NCBI RefSeq assembly: GCF_029335315.1
Contig: NZ_JARJLT010000027.1
Location: 1 to 33,731, forward strand
Direction: 5' to 3'
DNA: 33,731 nucleotides
Source: Pseudomonas citronellolis
GTDB lineage: Bacteria; Pseudomonadota; Gammaproteobacteria; Pseudomonadales; Pseudomonadaceae
The position numbers were made by a program, and so were the translations under genes. Of this stretch, positions 8,178 through 16,851 are shown one piece after another; within the stretch, counting starts at the first letter, position 1, and each line of letters opens with the position of its first letter. Below the pieces are notes generated by a model, which searched no databases, was not told the DNA's origin, and worked only from the letters and a program-made list of their open reading frames with translations.

Positions 8178-8247
8178 ATCCTGGGCTCCCGTGCAGCGAA
8201 GGGGCCGACCTTAGCCCGCCCGCTCGCCCCTGGCCAGCCCCCGCGCG

Positions 8248-8874
8248 TCAGGACGGCAGGTGGTCGCGCATCGCCCCGGCCAGTTCGGCGGCGCCCAGTT
8301 CGCCCAGGCGCGTGGCGGTGCCGGCGGCGTCCTCGGCCTGCTTGTTCTGGCTGAGCTTGGACTTGCCGACGATGTCCTGGATTTCCACCTCGATGCCGAC
8401 GATCTTCGCCAGCATCCCGGCGATGAACTCGGGCGTCGAGTCACTCATGCGCCAGGGCCTGGCTTCGTCGGCCTCGTGGGTGCGGGTCAGGCGCCCGACC
8501 AGGCCGCGAACGAAGCGCTCCTCGTCGATCACCCGCAGCGTACCGCGCACATGCACCACCTGGTAGTTCCAGGTCGGCACCTGCTCGTGGGTGCGGTGCT
8601 TGCTCGGGTACCAGTTCGGCGAGATGTAGTGCTCGGCGCCGCGGAACACCACCAGCACCTCGCTGCCGTCGGCGTGCTGCCACAGCGGGTTGGCCCGCGC
8701 CACGTGGGCGCGCAGCAGGCCGTGGGCGCCCTCTTCCGGCAGCAGCTCGAAGGGGATGTGGTCGGCGTCCAGCGCGCCGCCGCTGGCGTGCACCAGCGTG
8801 CCCAGCGGGTGGGCCTGGATCAGGCGGTGCAGCTCGTCGACGCGGGTCTCGCGGAAATGCTCGGGCAGGTACAT
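8248..8874 (-). CDS. PaiB-type FMN-binding negative transcriptional regulator
   Basis: 208 residues starting MYLPEHFRETRVDELHRLI at 8874, with a GGAGA site just upstream. The longer open frame beyond it is GC-rich non-coding sequence. The split-barrel FMN-binding fold typical of Bacillus PaiB is recognised from HPLGTLVHASGGALDADHIP, HVARANPLW, VVFRGAEHYISPNWYPSK and VPTWNYQVVHVRG. The C-terminal segment KSKLSQNK is also characteristic. In Bacillus, PaiB represses sporulation and protease genes and works with the polyamine acetyltransferase PaiA. No paiA homologue is adjacent here, so the role is open. Confidence 0.9.
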   Translation of the reverse strand: MYLPEHFRETRVDELHRLIQAHPLGTLVHASGGALDADHIPFELLPEEGAHGLLRAHVARANPLWQHADGSEVLVVFRGAEHYISPNWYPSKHRTHEQVPTWNYQVVHVRGTLRVIDEERFVRGLVGRLTRTHEADEARPWRMSDSTPEFIAGMLAKIVGIEVEIQDIVGKSKLSQNKQAEDAAGTATRLGELGAAELAGAMRDHLPS

Positions 8875-9115
8875 GCCACTCTCCGGGGGAAATTCAGTGG
8901 CCCATGATGCGCGGGAATTGGCCTTCCAGAAAGAGCCATTCAAGCCCCGTTCACCAGGACCAATTCCCCTCGAACGCCTTCGAAGACGACATCCGGCACG
9001 CTTTCTGGCATGGCATTGAGATAAGGCAGTCTTGCCCCGTCGATCAGCGTCTACGCTTGGCACAGGCTCAAGACCGCCCCTCTTACCCCCACTTGGCAGG
9101 AGCCGGGAGAACCCC

Positions 9116-11836
9116 ATGGGAGCACTGCAACCCGAAGACACCCGCACCGCGACAGCCAGCGCTGGCCACTGGTACCGCAAGAGCGTGCAACAGACCATGG
9201 CCGACCTGCAGACCAGCGCCGACGGCCTCGCCCCCGAGGACGCCAAGGCCCGCCTGCTGCGCTACGGCGCCAACGCCTTGCCGGCCAAGGCCGCCGACCC
9301 GGCCTGGCTGCGCTTCGCCCGCCACTTCAACGACGTGCTCATCTACATCCTCCTGGCCGCCGCGGTCGCCACCGCGCTGATGGGCCACTGGACCGACACC
9401 CTGGTGATCCTGCTGGTGGCGGTGATCAACGCCTCCATCGGCTTCTTCCAGGAGAACAAGGCCGAGAAATCCCTCGCCGCCCTGCGCGGCATGCTCAGCA
9501 GCACCGCCCACGTGGTGCGCAACGGGCAGAAGATGGAGATCGACGCCAGCGAGCTGGTGCCCGGCGACATCATCGCCCTGCGCCCCGGCGACAAGCTGCC
9601 CGCCGACGTGCGCCTGTTCGATATCCACCACCTGCAGGTGGAAGAATCGATGCTCACCGGTGAATCGCTCACCGTGGCCAAGCAGAGCGACGCCATCGAG
9701 CAGGAGGCTCTGCTGGCCGACCGCACCAACCTCGGCTTCTCCGGCACCAACGTCAGTTCCGGCAACGCCAAGGGCGTGGTGATCGAGACCGGCGCGGCCA
9801 CCGAGCTGGGCAAGATCAACCGGATGATCGCCACCGTCGACGAGAACGAGACCCCGCTGCTGCGGCAGATCGCCCAGCTCGGCAAGCGCATCTTCCAGCT
9901 GATCATCGGCATGATGGTGGTGTTGTTCATCATCGGCTTCTTCTGGCACGACTACCCGTTCGGCGAGCTGCTGCTGTCGCTGATCAGCCTGGCCGTGGCC
10001 TCGGTACCCGAGGGCCTGCCGGCGATCGTCTCGATCATCCTGTCCCTCGGCGTGCAGCGCATGGCGCGCAACAAGGCGATCATCCGCAAGCTGCCGACCG
10101 TGGAAACCCTGGGCGCCATGAGCGTGATCTGCTCGGACAAGACCGGCACCCTGACCATGAACGAGATGACGGTGAAGAGCGTGCTCAGCGCCGACACCAT
10201 CTTCAACGTCGAGGGCCAGAGCTACGAGCCCAAGGGCCGCATCACCCTGGCCGGCGCCACCGAGGCGCTGGACTGGAGCGCCCACGCCAACCTCGCGGCC
10301 TTCATCCGCGCCGTCGACATCTGCAACGACAGCACCCTGCAACGCAACGACGAAGGGCGCTGGAGCGTGGTCGGCGGGCCCACCGAAGGCGCCCTCAAGG
10401 TGCTGGCGCGCAAGGCCGCGCTGGACGAGGTGGACGTGCGCCGCTTCGGCAAGATTCCCTTCGACTCCGCCTACAAGTACATGGCCCGGCGCTGCGACGT
10501 CGACGGCGAAAGCCTGGTGTACCTGAAGGGCGCGCCCGACGTGCTGCTGCGCATGTGCCAGCAGCAGCTGGGCGCCACCGGCCCCGAGCCGCTGGACCGC
10601 GCGTACTGGGAGCGCGAGATGAGCCTGGTGGCCAGCCAGGGCCTGCGCATGCTCGCCGCCGCCTACCGGCCCACGCCCGGCGCCGGCCCGGAGATCGACC
10701 ATGAGGACCTGAACCAGGGCATGATCTTCCTCGGCGTCGCCGGCCTGATGGACCCGCCGCGCCCCGAGGCCATCGACGCCATCGCCATGTGCCGGCAGGC
10801 CGGCATCCAGGTGAAGATGATCACCGGCGACCACCCCGACACCGCCGTCGCCATCGCCGGCATGCTCGGCATGGGCAAGGACCTGCGGGCCATGACCGGG
10901 CAGGAACTGGAGCAGGCCGACGACGCCCAGCTCAAGAGCCTGTCCATGCAGTACTCGGTGTTCGCCCGCACCAGCCCCGAGCACAAGCTGCGCCTGGTCC
11001 GCGCCCTGCAGGCCAACGAGCAGGTGGTGGGCATGACCGGCGACGGGGTCAACGACGCCCCGGCGCTGAAACAGGCCGACGTCGGCATCGCCATGGGCAT
11101 CAAGGGCACCGAGGTGACCAAGGAAGCCGCCGACATGGTGCTCACCGACGACAACTTCTCCACCATCGCCAACGCGGTGCGCGAAGGTCGCCGGGTGTAC
11201 GACAACCTGAAGAAAACCGTGCTGTTCATCCTGCCGACCAACCTGGCGCAGGGGCTGATCATCGTCCTGGCGATCCTCGCCGGCACCGTGGTGCCGCTGT
11301 CGCCGCTGCAGATCCTGTGGATGAACATGGCCACCTCCACCACCCTGTCCTTCGCCCTGGCCTTCGAGCCCGGCGAGCCGGGAATGATGCGCAGGGCGCC
11401 ACGCAACGCGCGCGAGTCGATCCTCAACGCCTTCACCGTGTGGCGCGTGGTGTTCGTCGGCGGCCTGCTCGCGGGGGCGGCCTTCGCGGTGGAGGCCTGG
11501 ATGATCGCCAACGGCCAGGACACCGACCACATCCGCACCATGATCCTGCACACCCTGGTCACCGCGCAGTGGGCCTACATGTTCAACTGCCGCCTGCAGG
11601 ACCAGTTCTCGCTGAACAGCGCGCTGCTGCGCAACGTGGCGCTGCTCACCGTGACCCTGGCGCTGGTGCTGCTGCAGTGCTTCGTGATCTACGTGCCCTT
11701 CATGCAGACGGCCTTCCACACCGTGGCCCTGCCCTTCAGCAGCTGGCTGCTGGCCCTGGGCATCGGCGTGCTGGTGTTCCTCGCCGTGGAGCTGGAGAAA
11801 CTCATCATCCGCCGCTGGAAAGCCAGCCGCGGCTGA
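9116..11836 (+). CDS. P2-type cation-transporting ATPase (Ca2+-ATPase-like)
   Basis: 906 residues from the ATG at 9116, preceded by GGAG sites. The family hallmarks are complete: an N-terminal cation_ATPase_N domain, the actuator motif LTGES, PEGLPA in membrane helix 4, the phosphorylation site CSDKTGTLT with D341, KGAPD in the nucleotide domain, MITGDHP, and TGDGVNDAPAL with D643 and D647. The C-terminal six-helix domain follows. PEGLPA and overall length fit P2A/P2B-like pumps, most likely for Ca2+ export; Na+ or other ions cannot be excluded. The gene is solitary, with about 240 bases of upstream region and a strong terminator right after it. Confidence 0.93.
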   Translation: MGALQPEDTRTATASAGHWYRKSVQQTMADLQTSADGLAPEDAKARLLRYGANALPAKAADPAWLRFARHFNDVLIYILLAAAVATALMGHWTDTLVILLVAVINASIGFFQENKAEKSLAALRGMLSSTAHVVRNGQKMEIDASELVPGDIIALRPGDKLPADVRLFDIHHLQVEESMLTGESLTVAKQSDAIEQEALLADRTNLGFSGTNVSSGNAKGVVIETGAATELGKINRMIATVDENETPLLRQIAQLGKRIFQLIIGMMVVLFIIGFFWHDYPFGELLLSLISLAVASVPEGLPAIVSIILSLGVQRMARNKAIIRKLPTVETLGAMSVICSDKTGTLTMNEMTVKSVLSADTIFNVEGQSYEPKGRITLAGATEALDWSAHANLAAFIRAVDICNDSTLQRNDEGRWSVVGGPTEGALKVLARKAALDEVDVRRFGKIPFDSAYKYMARRCDVDGESLVYLKGAPDVLLRMCQQQLGATGPEPLDRAYWEREMSLVASQGLRMLAAAYRPTPGAGPEIDHEDLNQGMIFLGVAGLMDPPRPEAIDAIAMCRQAGIQVKMITGDHPDTAVAIAGMLGMGKDLRAMTGQELEQADDAQLKSLSMQYSVFARTSPEHKLRLVRALQANEQVVGMTGDGVNDAPALKQADVGIAMGIKGTEVTKEAADMVLTDDNFSTIANAVREGRRVYDNLKKTVLFILPTNLAQGLIIVLAILAGTVVPLSPLQILWMNMATSTTLSFALAFEPGEPGMMRRAPRNARESILNAFTVWRVVFVGGLLAGAAFAVEAWMIANGQDTDHIRTMILHTLVTAQWAYMFNCRLQDQFSLNSALLRNVALLTVTLALVLLQCFVIYVPFMQTAFHTVALPFSSWLLALGIGVLVFLAVELEKLIIRRWKASRG

Positions 11837-11854
11837 GTCGCGGCAATCCCCGAA

Positions 11855-11886
11855 CCCCGCCCGGAGCCCCTCCGGGCGGGGTTTTT
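11855..11886 (+). terminator. Rho-independent terminator of the cation ATPase gene
   Basis: The hairpin CCCCGCCCGGA-gccc-CTCCGGGCGGGG is followed by TTTTTG, starting about 18 bases after the ATPase stop. It is a textbook intrinsic terminator for the plus strand. Confidence 0.93.
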
Positions 11887-11908
11887 GCTGCCTGGCGCAG
11901 AGCCCCGC

Positions 11909-12541
11909 TCAGCGCCGCCCGGCCACCGGTTCGCCTTCGGGGCGCGGCCTGTAGAACAGGAAGTGCTCGGTCTGCGCGGTGCGCAGGTATTCCCGCGCCC
12001 AGGCCGGCGCGACGTGGCGGTCGTGGAAGTACAGGGCGCCGCCGGTGCGGTCGCGCAGCTGGCGGTTCAGTGCCTTGCGCGCGACATCGCGGGAGACGTC
12101 GTAGCGCTGCTCCTCCACCACCTGGTCGGAACGGCCGTCGCACCACCAGGAGAACTGGCAGCTCTTCTTCTCCGAGCCCTGCTTGACCACCGCACACACG
12201 GTCTTCGGGAACGCCTTGCTGGCCAGCCGGTTCATCACCACGCTGGCCACCGCCTCCATGTCCGCCCGCGAGGCGCCCTTGGCCTCCCAGTAGATCGAAC
12301 GCGACAGGCAGGTGATGGGGTCGTCCAGCGGCGCCGCGCCGGCCGGGTCCACCGCCTGTACCTCGCTGGGAGTGATGGGCGCGACCTTGGCCGGGGCCGC
12401 GGCGCCCTTGTCGGCCGCCTGCTCTTCGAGCACCTCGGCCTTGTTCTGCGCCGCTTCGGCCTTCTGCTCGGTCGAGGCGGCGTCTGCCTGGCCACCGAGC
12501 AGCAGCGCGGTGGCGCATACCAGTACTGTCATCCAGCGCAT
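11909..12541 (-). CDS. SleB-type cell wall hydrolase, exported
   Basis: 210 residues from the ATG at 12541 (MRWMTVLVCATALLLGGQADA), with GAGG upstream. The longer open frame would put a charged tail before the signal peptide. Residues 1-21 form a Sec signal peptide. Residues 22-70 are an Ala/Lys/Glu-rich linker, probably coiled-coil. The Hydrolase_2 (SleB/CwlJ-like) domain starts near residue 76: CLSRSIYWEAKG with E86 as the likely catalytic glutamate, ASVVMNRL, CQFSWWCDG and ALYFHDRHVAPAW. The family cleaves peptidoglycan. In a non-sporulating Pseudomonas this suggests wall remodelling in the periplasm. Confidence 0.92.
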   Translation of the reverse strand: MRWMTVLVCATALLLGGQADAASTEQKAEAAQNKAEVLEEQAADKGAAAPAKVAPITPSEVQAVDPAGAAPLDDPITCLSRSIYWEAKGASRADMEAVASVVMNRLASKAFPKTVCAVVKQGSEKKSCQFSWWCDGRSDQVVEEQRYDVSRDVARKALNRQLRDRTGGALYFHDRHVAPAWAREYLRTAQTEHFLFYRPRPEGEPVAGRR

Positions 12542-12742
12542 GATCGACCTCGCCTCAGCGCGCCCTCGGCGCCGTGGCCAGCCCCGAGGGGACGCCACGG
12601 CCTTTCGCGGCAACGCCCGGCCGGCGGCCGGCTCCGCTTGAGGCAATAGACTGCGAGGGCCGTCGAAACATTCCGCTTATTTTCGCTACAGGCCACGGTT
12701 GGCGGGGCCTGCAGCGTCTAGGCAGGGCTTTCCGGTCGAGAG

Positions 12743-13525
12743 CTAGGCGAGAAACGCGCGCACCGCCGCGAGCACGTCCTCGGCCTTTTCCCGGTGCGGA
12801 ACGTGGCCGCAGGCAGACAGCAGCTGCATCGCCGCCGGGCCGCCGGCCAGGGTGACGAAACGCTCCGGGTGCAGCGCCGAGCCGAACTCGTCGCGCTCGC
12901 CGTGCAGGCTCAGCAGCGGGCAGCGCAGGCGCGCCAGCTCGGCGTCGAGGTTCCAGGTAGCGAAGGCCGCCGACAGCCAGGTGTCGACCCAGGCGCGCAG
13001 CACCCAGTGGGCCTTGTCGCCGTGGTAGCGGGCCAGGCGCTCCAGTTGGCCGGGCGCGGCGAAATCCCGCTCGGCGGCGCGGATGCCGTCCAGGGTGCGC
13101 TCCTCGGCGAAGGCCTGGGCCGACTCCAGCACCAGCGCCTCGCAGGCCTCGCCAAAGGCGGCGGCGCAGCCCACGGCCATGCCGCCGCCGACGCTGTGGC
13201 CGAAGGCGACGAAACGCCCGATACCCAGCTGCTCGCGCAGCGCGGCGAAACCTTCATGCGCCTCTTCGGTGACGAAGCCGGGCCCCAGCAAACCCGGATG
13301 CGCGGCGGAACGGCCGAAGCCCAGGCGGTCGTAGGCGATCACTTCGCGCCCGGTGGCCCGCGCCAGCTGTTCGGGGAAGTCGCGCCACAACGCCACGCAG
13401 CCCAGCGAGTCGTGGAACAGCACGATGGGCGCGCCCTCCCCGGCCAGCTCCGGGCTCCAGCGTTGGCTGAAGAGCCGGCCGAGGGGCGTGTCGATCCAGT
13501 GTTCGCGGGTGCTGACTGCCAGCAT
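12743..13525 (-). CDS. Alpha/beta-fold hydrolase
   Basis: 260 residues from the ATG at 13525 (MLAVSTREHWIDTP), supported by AAGGA about 9 bases upstream. The catalytic triad is readable: nucleophile S111 in GHSVGGG, D212 in HGERDEFG and H241 in ACGHVPH. The oxyanion region is LFHDSLGCVALW. The layout matches small alpha/beta hydrolases of the esterase/haloperoxidase type. The substrate is unknown. It lies upstream, on the same strand, of an unrelated wall hydrolase and downstream of the polyamine cluster, but gaps of about 130-200 bases argue against a shared operon. Confidence 0.88.
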   Translation of the reverse strand: MLAVSTREHWIDTPLGRLFSQRWSPELAGEGAPIVLFHDSLGCVALWRDFPEQLARATGREVIAYDRLGFGRSAAHPGLLGPGFVTEEAHEGFAALREQLGIGRFVAFGHSVGGGMAVGCAAAFGEACEALVLESAQAFAEERTLDGIRAAERDFAAPGQLERLARYHGDKAHWVLRAWVDTWLSAAFATWNLDAELARLRCPLLSLHGERDEFGSALHPERFVTLAGGPAAMQLLSACGHVPHREKAEDVLAAVRAFLA

Positions 13526-13560
13526 GGGGTGGTTTCCTTCAAGGACTGCGGGGACGTCTC

Positions 13561-13592
13561 GCCCGCCCTTCAGCGGATGCCGAAGGACGGGC
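13561..13592. repeat. Inverted repeat between hydrolase gene and polyamine cluster
   Basis: GCCCGCCCTTC and GAAGGACGGGC form an 11-base stem with one mismatch and a loop of about 10 bases. No clear T run follows on the minus strand, so a terminator for the polyamine cluster is possible but weak. Confidence 0.4.
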
Positions 13593-13653
13593 GGACCCCG
13601 CCACTCTACTGCCCGGCGCGCGCCGGCGCACCCCGGTGCAGCGGCGAACGCAC

Positions 13654-14754
13654 TCAGTCGGTGGCGGTCTTGAAGGTGGTCCAGGCGCGCATCCGCGCGC
13701 GCATGTCGCGCTGCGGGATGTCCTTGCCCGGAATCAGCCGCGCGTAGGTGGCCGCGTCGACGTAGATGTCCGGGTTGTTGCGCATGTCTTCCGCCACCAG
13801 CGGGCGCGCCGCGGCGCTGGAGGTGGGGTAGCCGGTGGCGCTGCTGATCGCCGCCATGTTCGGCGCGCGCATGATGAAGTTGATCAGCGCGTAAGCGTAG
13901 TCCGGGTGGCGGGCGTCGGCGGGGATGGCCATGGTGTCCATCCACACCGTGGTGCCCTCGCGCGGGATGCGGTACTGGAAGCGCAGCGGCTTGCCGGCCT
14001 CGTCGGCGGCGCGCTGGGCCTGGATCATGTCGCCGCTGTAGCCCAGCGACAGGCAGATGTCGCCGTTCACCAGCTGCGTCACCGGCTGCGACTGGAACTT
14101 GCGGATGTACGGTTTGATGCCCTTGAGCAGCGTCACCGCCGCCGCCAGGTCGTCGGGGTTGCCGCTGCGCGGGTCGCGGCCGAGGTAGTGCAGCACCACG
14201 GCGAGCACCTCGTCCGGCGAGTCGATCATCGAGATGCCGCAGTCGGCGAACTTCGCCGCCAGTTCCGGCTTGAAGATCAGGTCCAGGCTGTTCACCGGCG
14301 CGTTGGCCATGCGCTTGTCGATCTGCGCCTGGTTGTAGGTCAGGCCGATGCTGCCCCAGGTGTAGGGCACGGTGGCGTGCCGCGAGTACGGGTACTGGGC
14401 GTGCAGGTTGCGCAGGCCCGGCTCGATCTCGTCGAGGTGCTCCAGGCGCGCCGGGTCGAGCTTCTGCAGGGCGCCGGCGCGCATCAGCCGCTCGGCCACG
14501 GTGTCGCCGGGGAAGATCAGGTCGTAGCCGCTGTTGCCGGAGAGCATCTTGGCCTCCAGCGTCTCGCTGCTGTCCATCACGTCGTAGATGACCCGGATGC
14601 CGGTCTCGCGGGTGAAGTTGGCGAGGGTGTCCGGGGCGAAGTAGTCGGCCCAGTTGTACAGGCGCAGGACCTTCTCCTCGGCCCGCGCGGCGAACTGCGC
14701 GCAGGCCAGGCCAAGGCCCAGGGCGACCACCAGGGTTTTGCGTAGGCTATTCAT
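13654..14754 (-). CDS. Periplasmic polyamine-binding protein (PotF/SpuD type)
   Basis: 366 residues from the ATG at 14754. Residues 1-25 form a Sec signal peptide ending AARA. The mature start EEKVLRLYNWADYFAPD is the classical PotF/SpuD opening, and YDLIFPGDTVAERL, TWGSIGLTYN, SLGYSGDM and WMDTMAIP are typical binding-cleft segments. Such proteins deliver putrescine, spermidine or related compounds to an ABC importer. No permease or ATPase gene is adjacent in the window. The gene starts 2 bases after the end of aguB, so it is the third gene of the aguA-aguB operon and probably captures agmatine or putrescine. P. aeruginosa has a comparable arrangement near aguBA. Confidence 0.92.
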   Translation of the reverse strand: MNSLRKTLVVALGLGLACAQFAARAEEKVLRLYNWADYFAPDTLANFTRETGIRVIYDVMDSSETLEAKMLSGNSGYDLIFPGDTVAERLMRAGALQKLDPARLEHLDEIEPGLRNLHAQYPYSRHATVPYTWGSIGLTYNQAQIDKRMANAPVNSLDLIFKPELAAKFADCGISMIDSPDEVLAVVLHYLGRDPRSGNPDDLAAAVTLLKGIKPYIRKFQSQPVTQLVNGDICLSLGYSGDMIQAQRAADEAGKPLRFQYRIPREGTTVWMDTMAIPADARHPDYAYALINFIMRAPNMAAISSATGYPTSSAAARPLVAEDMRNNPDIYVDAATYARLIPGKDIPQRDMRARMRAWTTFKTATD

Positions 14755-14756
14755 CT

Positions 14757-15665
14757 TCAGGCTCCCTGGCGTTGCCAGTGGCTGTGCGGGTGGTGGCCGT
14801 CGAGGCCGAGCAGCGGGCCGTACATCTCCGGCCGGCGGTCGCGGTAGACGCCCCAGGCCAGGCGCTCCTCGCGCATGGCGGCGAGGTCGAGGGTGGCCAG
14901 CTGCACGCCCGTCGAATCGCGGTCGGCCTCGGCCAGCAGCGCGCCCTTGTGGTCGGTGATGAACGACGAGCCGTAGAAGCGCATGCGCAGCGCCGGGTCG
15001 CTGTCGGCCACCTCCTCGCCCACGCGGTTGGCGGCGAGCAGCGGGACGATGTTGGCCGCCGCGTGGCCGCGCTGGGTCAGCTGCCAGTGGTCGCGCGAAT
15101 CCAGCGCCGCGGCGCCGGGCTCGGAGCCGATGGCGGTGGGATACAGCAGCACCTCCGCGCCCATCAGCGCCAGGCAACGCGCCGTCTCGGGGAACCACTG
15201 GTCCCAGCAGATACCGGCGCCGACGCGCCCGTAGGCGGTGTCCCAGACGCGGAAGCCGGTGTCGCCGGGGCTGAAGTACTCCTTCTCCTGGTAGCCGATG
15301 GCGTTGGGGATGTGGGTCTTGCGGTACACCCCGAGCAGGCGGCCGTCGGCGTCGGCCATCGCCAGCGAGTTGAAGCGCGCGTTGCCGGCGCGCTCGAACC
15401 AGCTCAGTGGCAGCACCACGCCCAGCTCCCGCGCCAGGTCGGCGAAGCGCGCGAGCACGCGGCTGTGGCGGAACTCCTCGGCCAGGGCGAGGTGCTTGTG
15501 GTCCTGCTCGATGCAGAAGTACGGGGTGGCGAACAGCTCCTGCAGCAGGATCAGCTGCGCCCCCCTGGCGGCGGCCTCGCGCACCAGGGCTTCGGCGCGG
15601 TCGAGGTTGGCTTCCAGGTTCCAGCTGCAGGCGAACTGCGTGGTGGCGACGGTCAGCCGGCTCAT
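14757..15665 (-). CDS. aguB: N-carbamoylputrescine amidase AguB
   Basis: 302 residues. This nitrilase-superfamily enzyme converts N-carbamoylputrescine to putrescine, CO2 and ammonia, the second step of agmatine breakdown. The Glu-Lys-Cys triad is in place: E43 in LLQELFATPYFC, K116 in VYRKTHIPNAIGYQEK and C153 in GICWDQWFPE. The ATG at 15665 overlaps the aguA stop by 4 bases (ATGA), indicating coupled translation with the first enzyme. Confidence 0.95.
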   Translation of the reverse strand: MSRLTVATTQFACSWNLEANLDRAEALVREAAARGAQLILLQELFATPYFCIEQDHKHLALAEEFRHSRVLARFADLARELGVVLPLSWFERAGNARFNSLAMADADGRLLGVYRKTHIPNAIGYQEKEYFSPGDTGFRVWDTAYGRVGAGICWDQWFPETARCLALMGAEVLLYPTAIGSEPGAAALDSRDHWQLTQRGHAAANIVPLLAANRVGEEVADSDPALRMRFYGSSFITDHKGALLAEADRDSTGVQLATLDLAAMREERLAWGVYRDRRPEMYGPLLGLDGHHPHSHWQRQGA

Positions 15666-16717
15666 GCCTTGGCCTCCAGCGGCCAGGCCGGCTGCTGCTG
15701 GGTGATGCAGTGCACGCCACCGCCGCCGTGGGCCAGCTGGTTGATGCGCACCGGCACCACCTCGCGGCCGGGGAAGGCGCGGCGCAGGGTGGCGGCGGCC
15801 TCGTCGTCGGCGGCGATGCCGTAGGCCGGCATGATCACCGCGCCGTTGGCCAGGTAGAAGTTGGTGTAGGAAGCGCAGAACACCTCGGCGTCCCGGTCCA
15901 CCGCCTCGCTGGCCTCGAACAGTTCGAGCATCTCGAAGCGCCGGCCGTGGGCATCGGTGGCCAGCTCCAGGGCGCGGCGGTTCTCCCGCGCCACCTCGGC
16001 GTACACCGAGCCGCTGTCGCGGGTGGCGTCCACCAGCAGCGCGCCGGGGCGAGCGAAGGCGCACACGCCGTCGACGTGGCCGTCGGTCATGTCGCCGGTG
16101 ACGTAGTCCGGGTCGCCGGGCAGCCAGATGGTCTTCTTCACCCCCAGCAGGTGGGCGAAGATTTCCTCGATCTCGGCCTTGCCCAGGCCGGGGTTGCGGT
16201 TGCCGTTGAGCAGCACCGACTCGGTGGTGATCAGTGTGCCCTCGCCGTCCACATGGATGGCCCCGCCTTCGTTGACCAGCGCCGCCGGGAAGCATTCCAG
16301 GCCCAGGCTGTCGAGCACGCGGCGGCCGAGGGTGGCGTCCAGGCCATGGGCCGATTTGCCGCCCCAGGCGTTGAAGCGCCAGCTGACGCCGGCCACGCCC
16401 AGGGTCGGGTGGCAGACGAAGCTGGGGCCGGAATCGCGGCACCAGCTGTCATCGATTTCCAGCTCGACCAGCTCGACGTTGGGCCCGCACAGCTCGCGGG
16501 CGCGCTGCCGCGCCGACGGGGCGACCACCAGCTTCACCGGCTCGAAGCGGGCGATGGCGTTGGCCACCCGGGCGAAGTCCACCTGCACGTCCTCCAGGGT
16601 CACCCGCCAGCCCGCCTCCCACAGCGCACGGTTGTGCGGGAAGGCCATCCAGGTTGCGGCGTGGGGCGCCCATTCCGCGGGCATGAACCAGCCGCTCTGC
16701 GTTTCGTTGAAATGCAT
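15662..16717 (-). CDS. aguA: Agmatine deiminase AguA
   Basis: 351 residues. This peptidyl-arginine-deiminase-type enzyme converts agmatine to N-carbamoylputrescine plus ammonia. Signatures are MPAEWAPHAATWMAFPHN near the N-terminus, WCRDSGPSF at 92-100, GGAIHVDGEGT near 151, DGHVDG with H214, and the C-terminal nucleophile C337 in GGGGVHCITQQQP. An AAGGAA site precedes the ATG at 16717. It is the first gene of an aguA-aguB-binding protein operon divergent from a LysR regulator. Confidence 0.95.
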   Translation of the reverse strand: MHFNETQSGWFMPAEWAPHAATWMAFPHNRALWEAGWRVTLEDVQVDFARVANAIARFEPVKLVVAPSARQRARELCGPNVELVELEIDDSWCRDSGPSFVCHPTLGVAGVSWRFNAWGGKSAHGLDATLGRRVLDSLGLECFPAALVNEGGAIHVDGEGTLITTESVLLNGNRNPGLGKAEIEEIFAHLLGVKKTIWLPGDPDYVTGDMTDGHVDGVCAFARPGALLVDATRDSGSVYAEVARENRRALELATDAHGRRFEMLELFEASEAVDRDAEVFCASYTNFYLANGAVIMPAYGIAADDEAAATLRRAFPGREVVPVRINQLAHGGGGVHCITQQQPAWPLEAKA

Positions 16718-16731
16718 ACAGGTTTCCTTTC

Positions 16732-16747
16732 ATTAAGTTTTATTAAT
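16732..16747. promoter_or_regulatory. Candidate LysR-type operator between aguA and the LysR gene
   Basis: ATTAA-GTTTTA-TTAAT is a short inverted repeat of the T-N11-A type used by LysR regulators. It lies only 15 bases before the aguA start and about 105 bases before the divergent regulator. The surrounding segment is unusually AT-rich for this region. No binding data exist here; the call is inference from geometry. Confidence 0.4.
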
Positions 16748-16851
16748 CACTGGAAACCGCGGCCGCGGTGGTGGAAACCATGCTATGCCTGGGAAAACCG
16801 GCGAACAAACGATAGATTTTGCGCACTACTGATCAGACAGGCTTATCAGCC

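Noticed and set aside
9083-11719. Long open frame antisense to the cation ATPase
   Set aside because: High GC content leaves long stop-free antisense frames. It shows only His/Gln/Gly-rich sequence without motifs, whereas the plus strand encodes a complete P-type ATPase.
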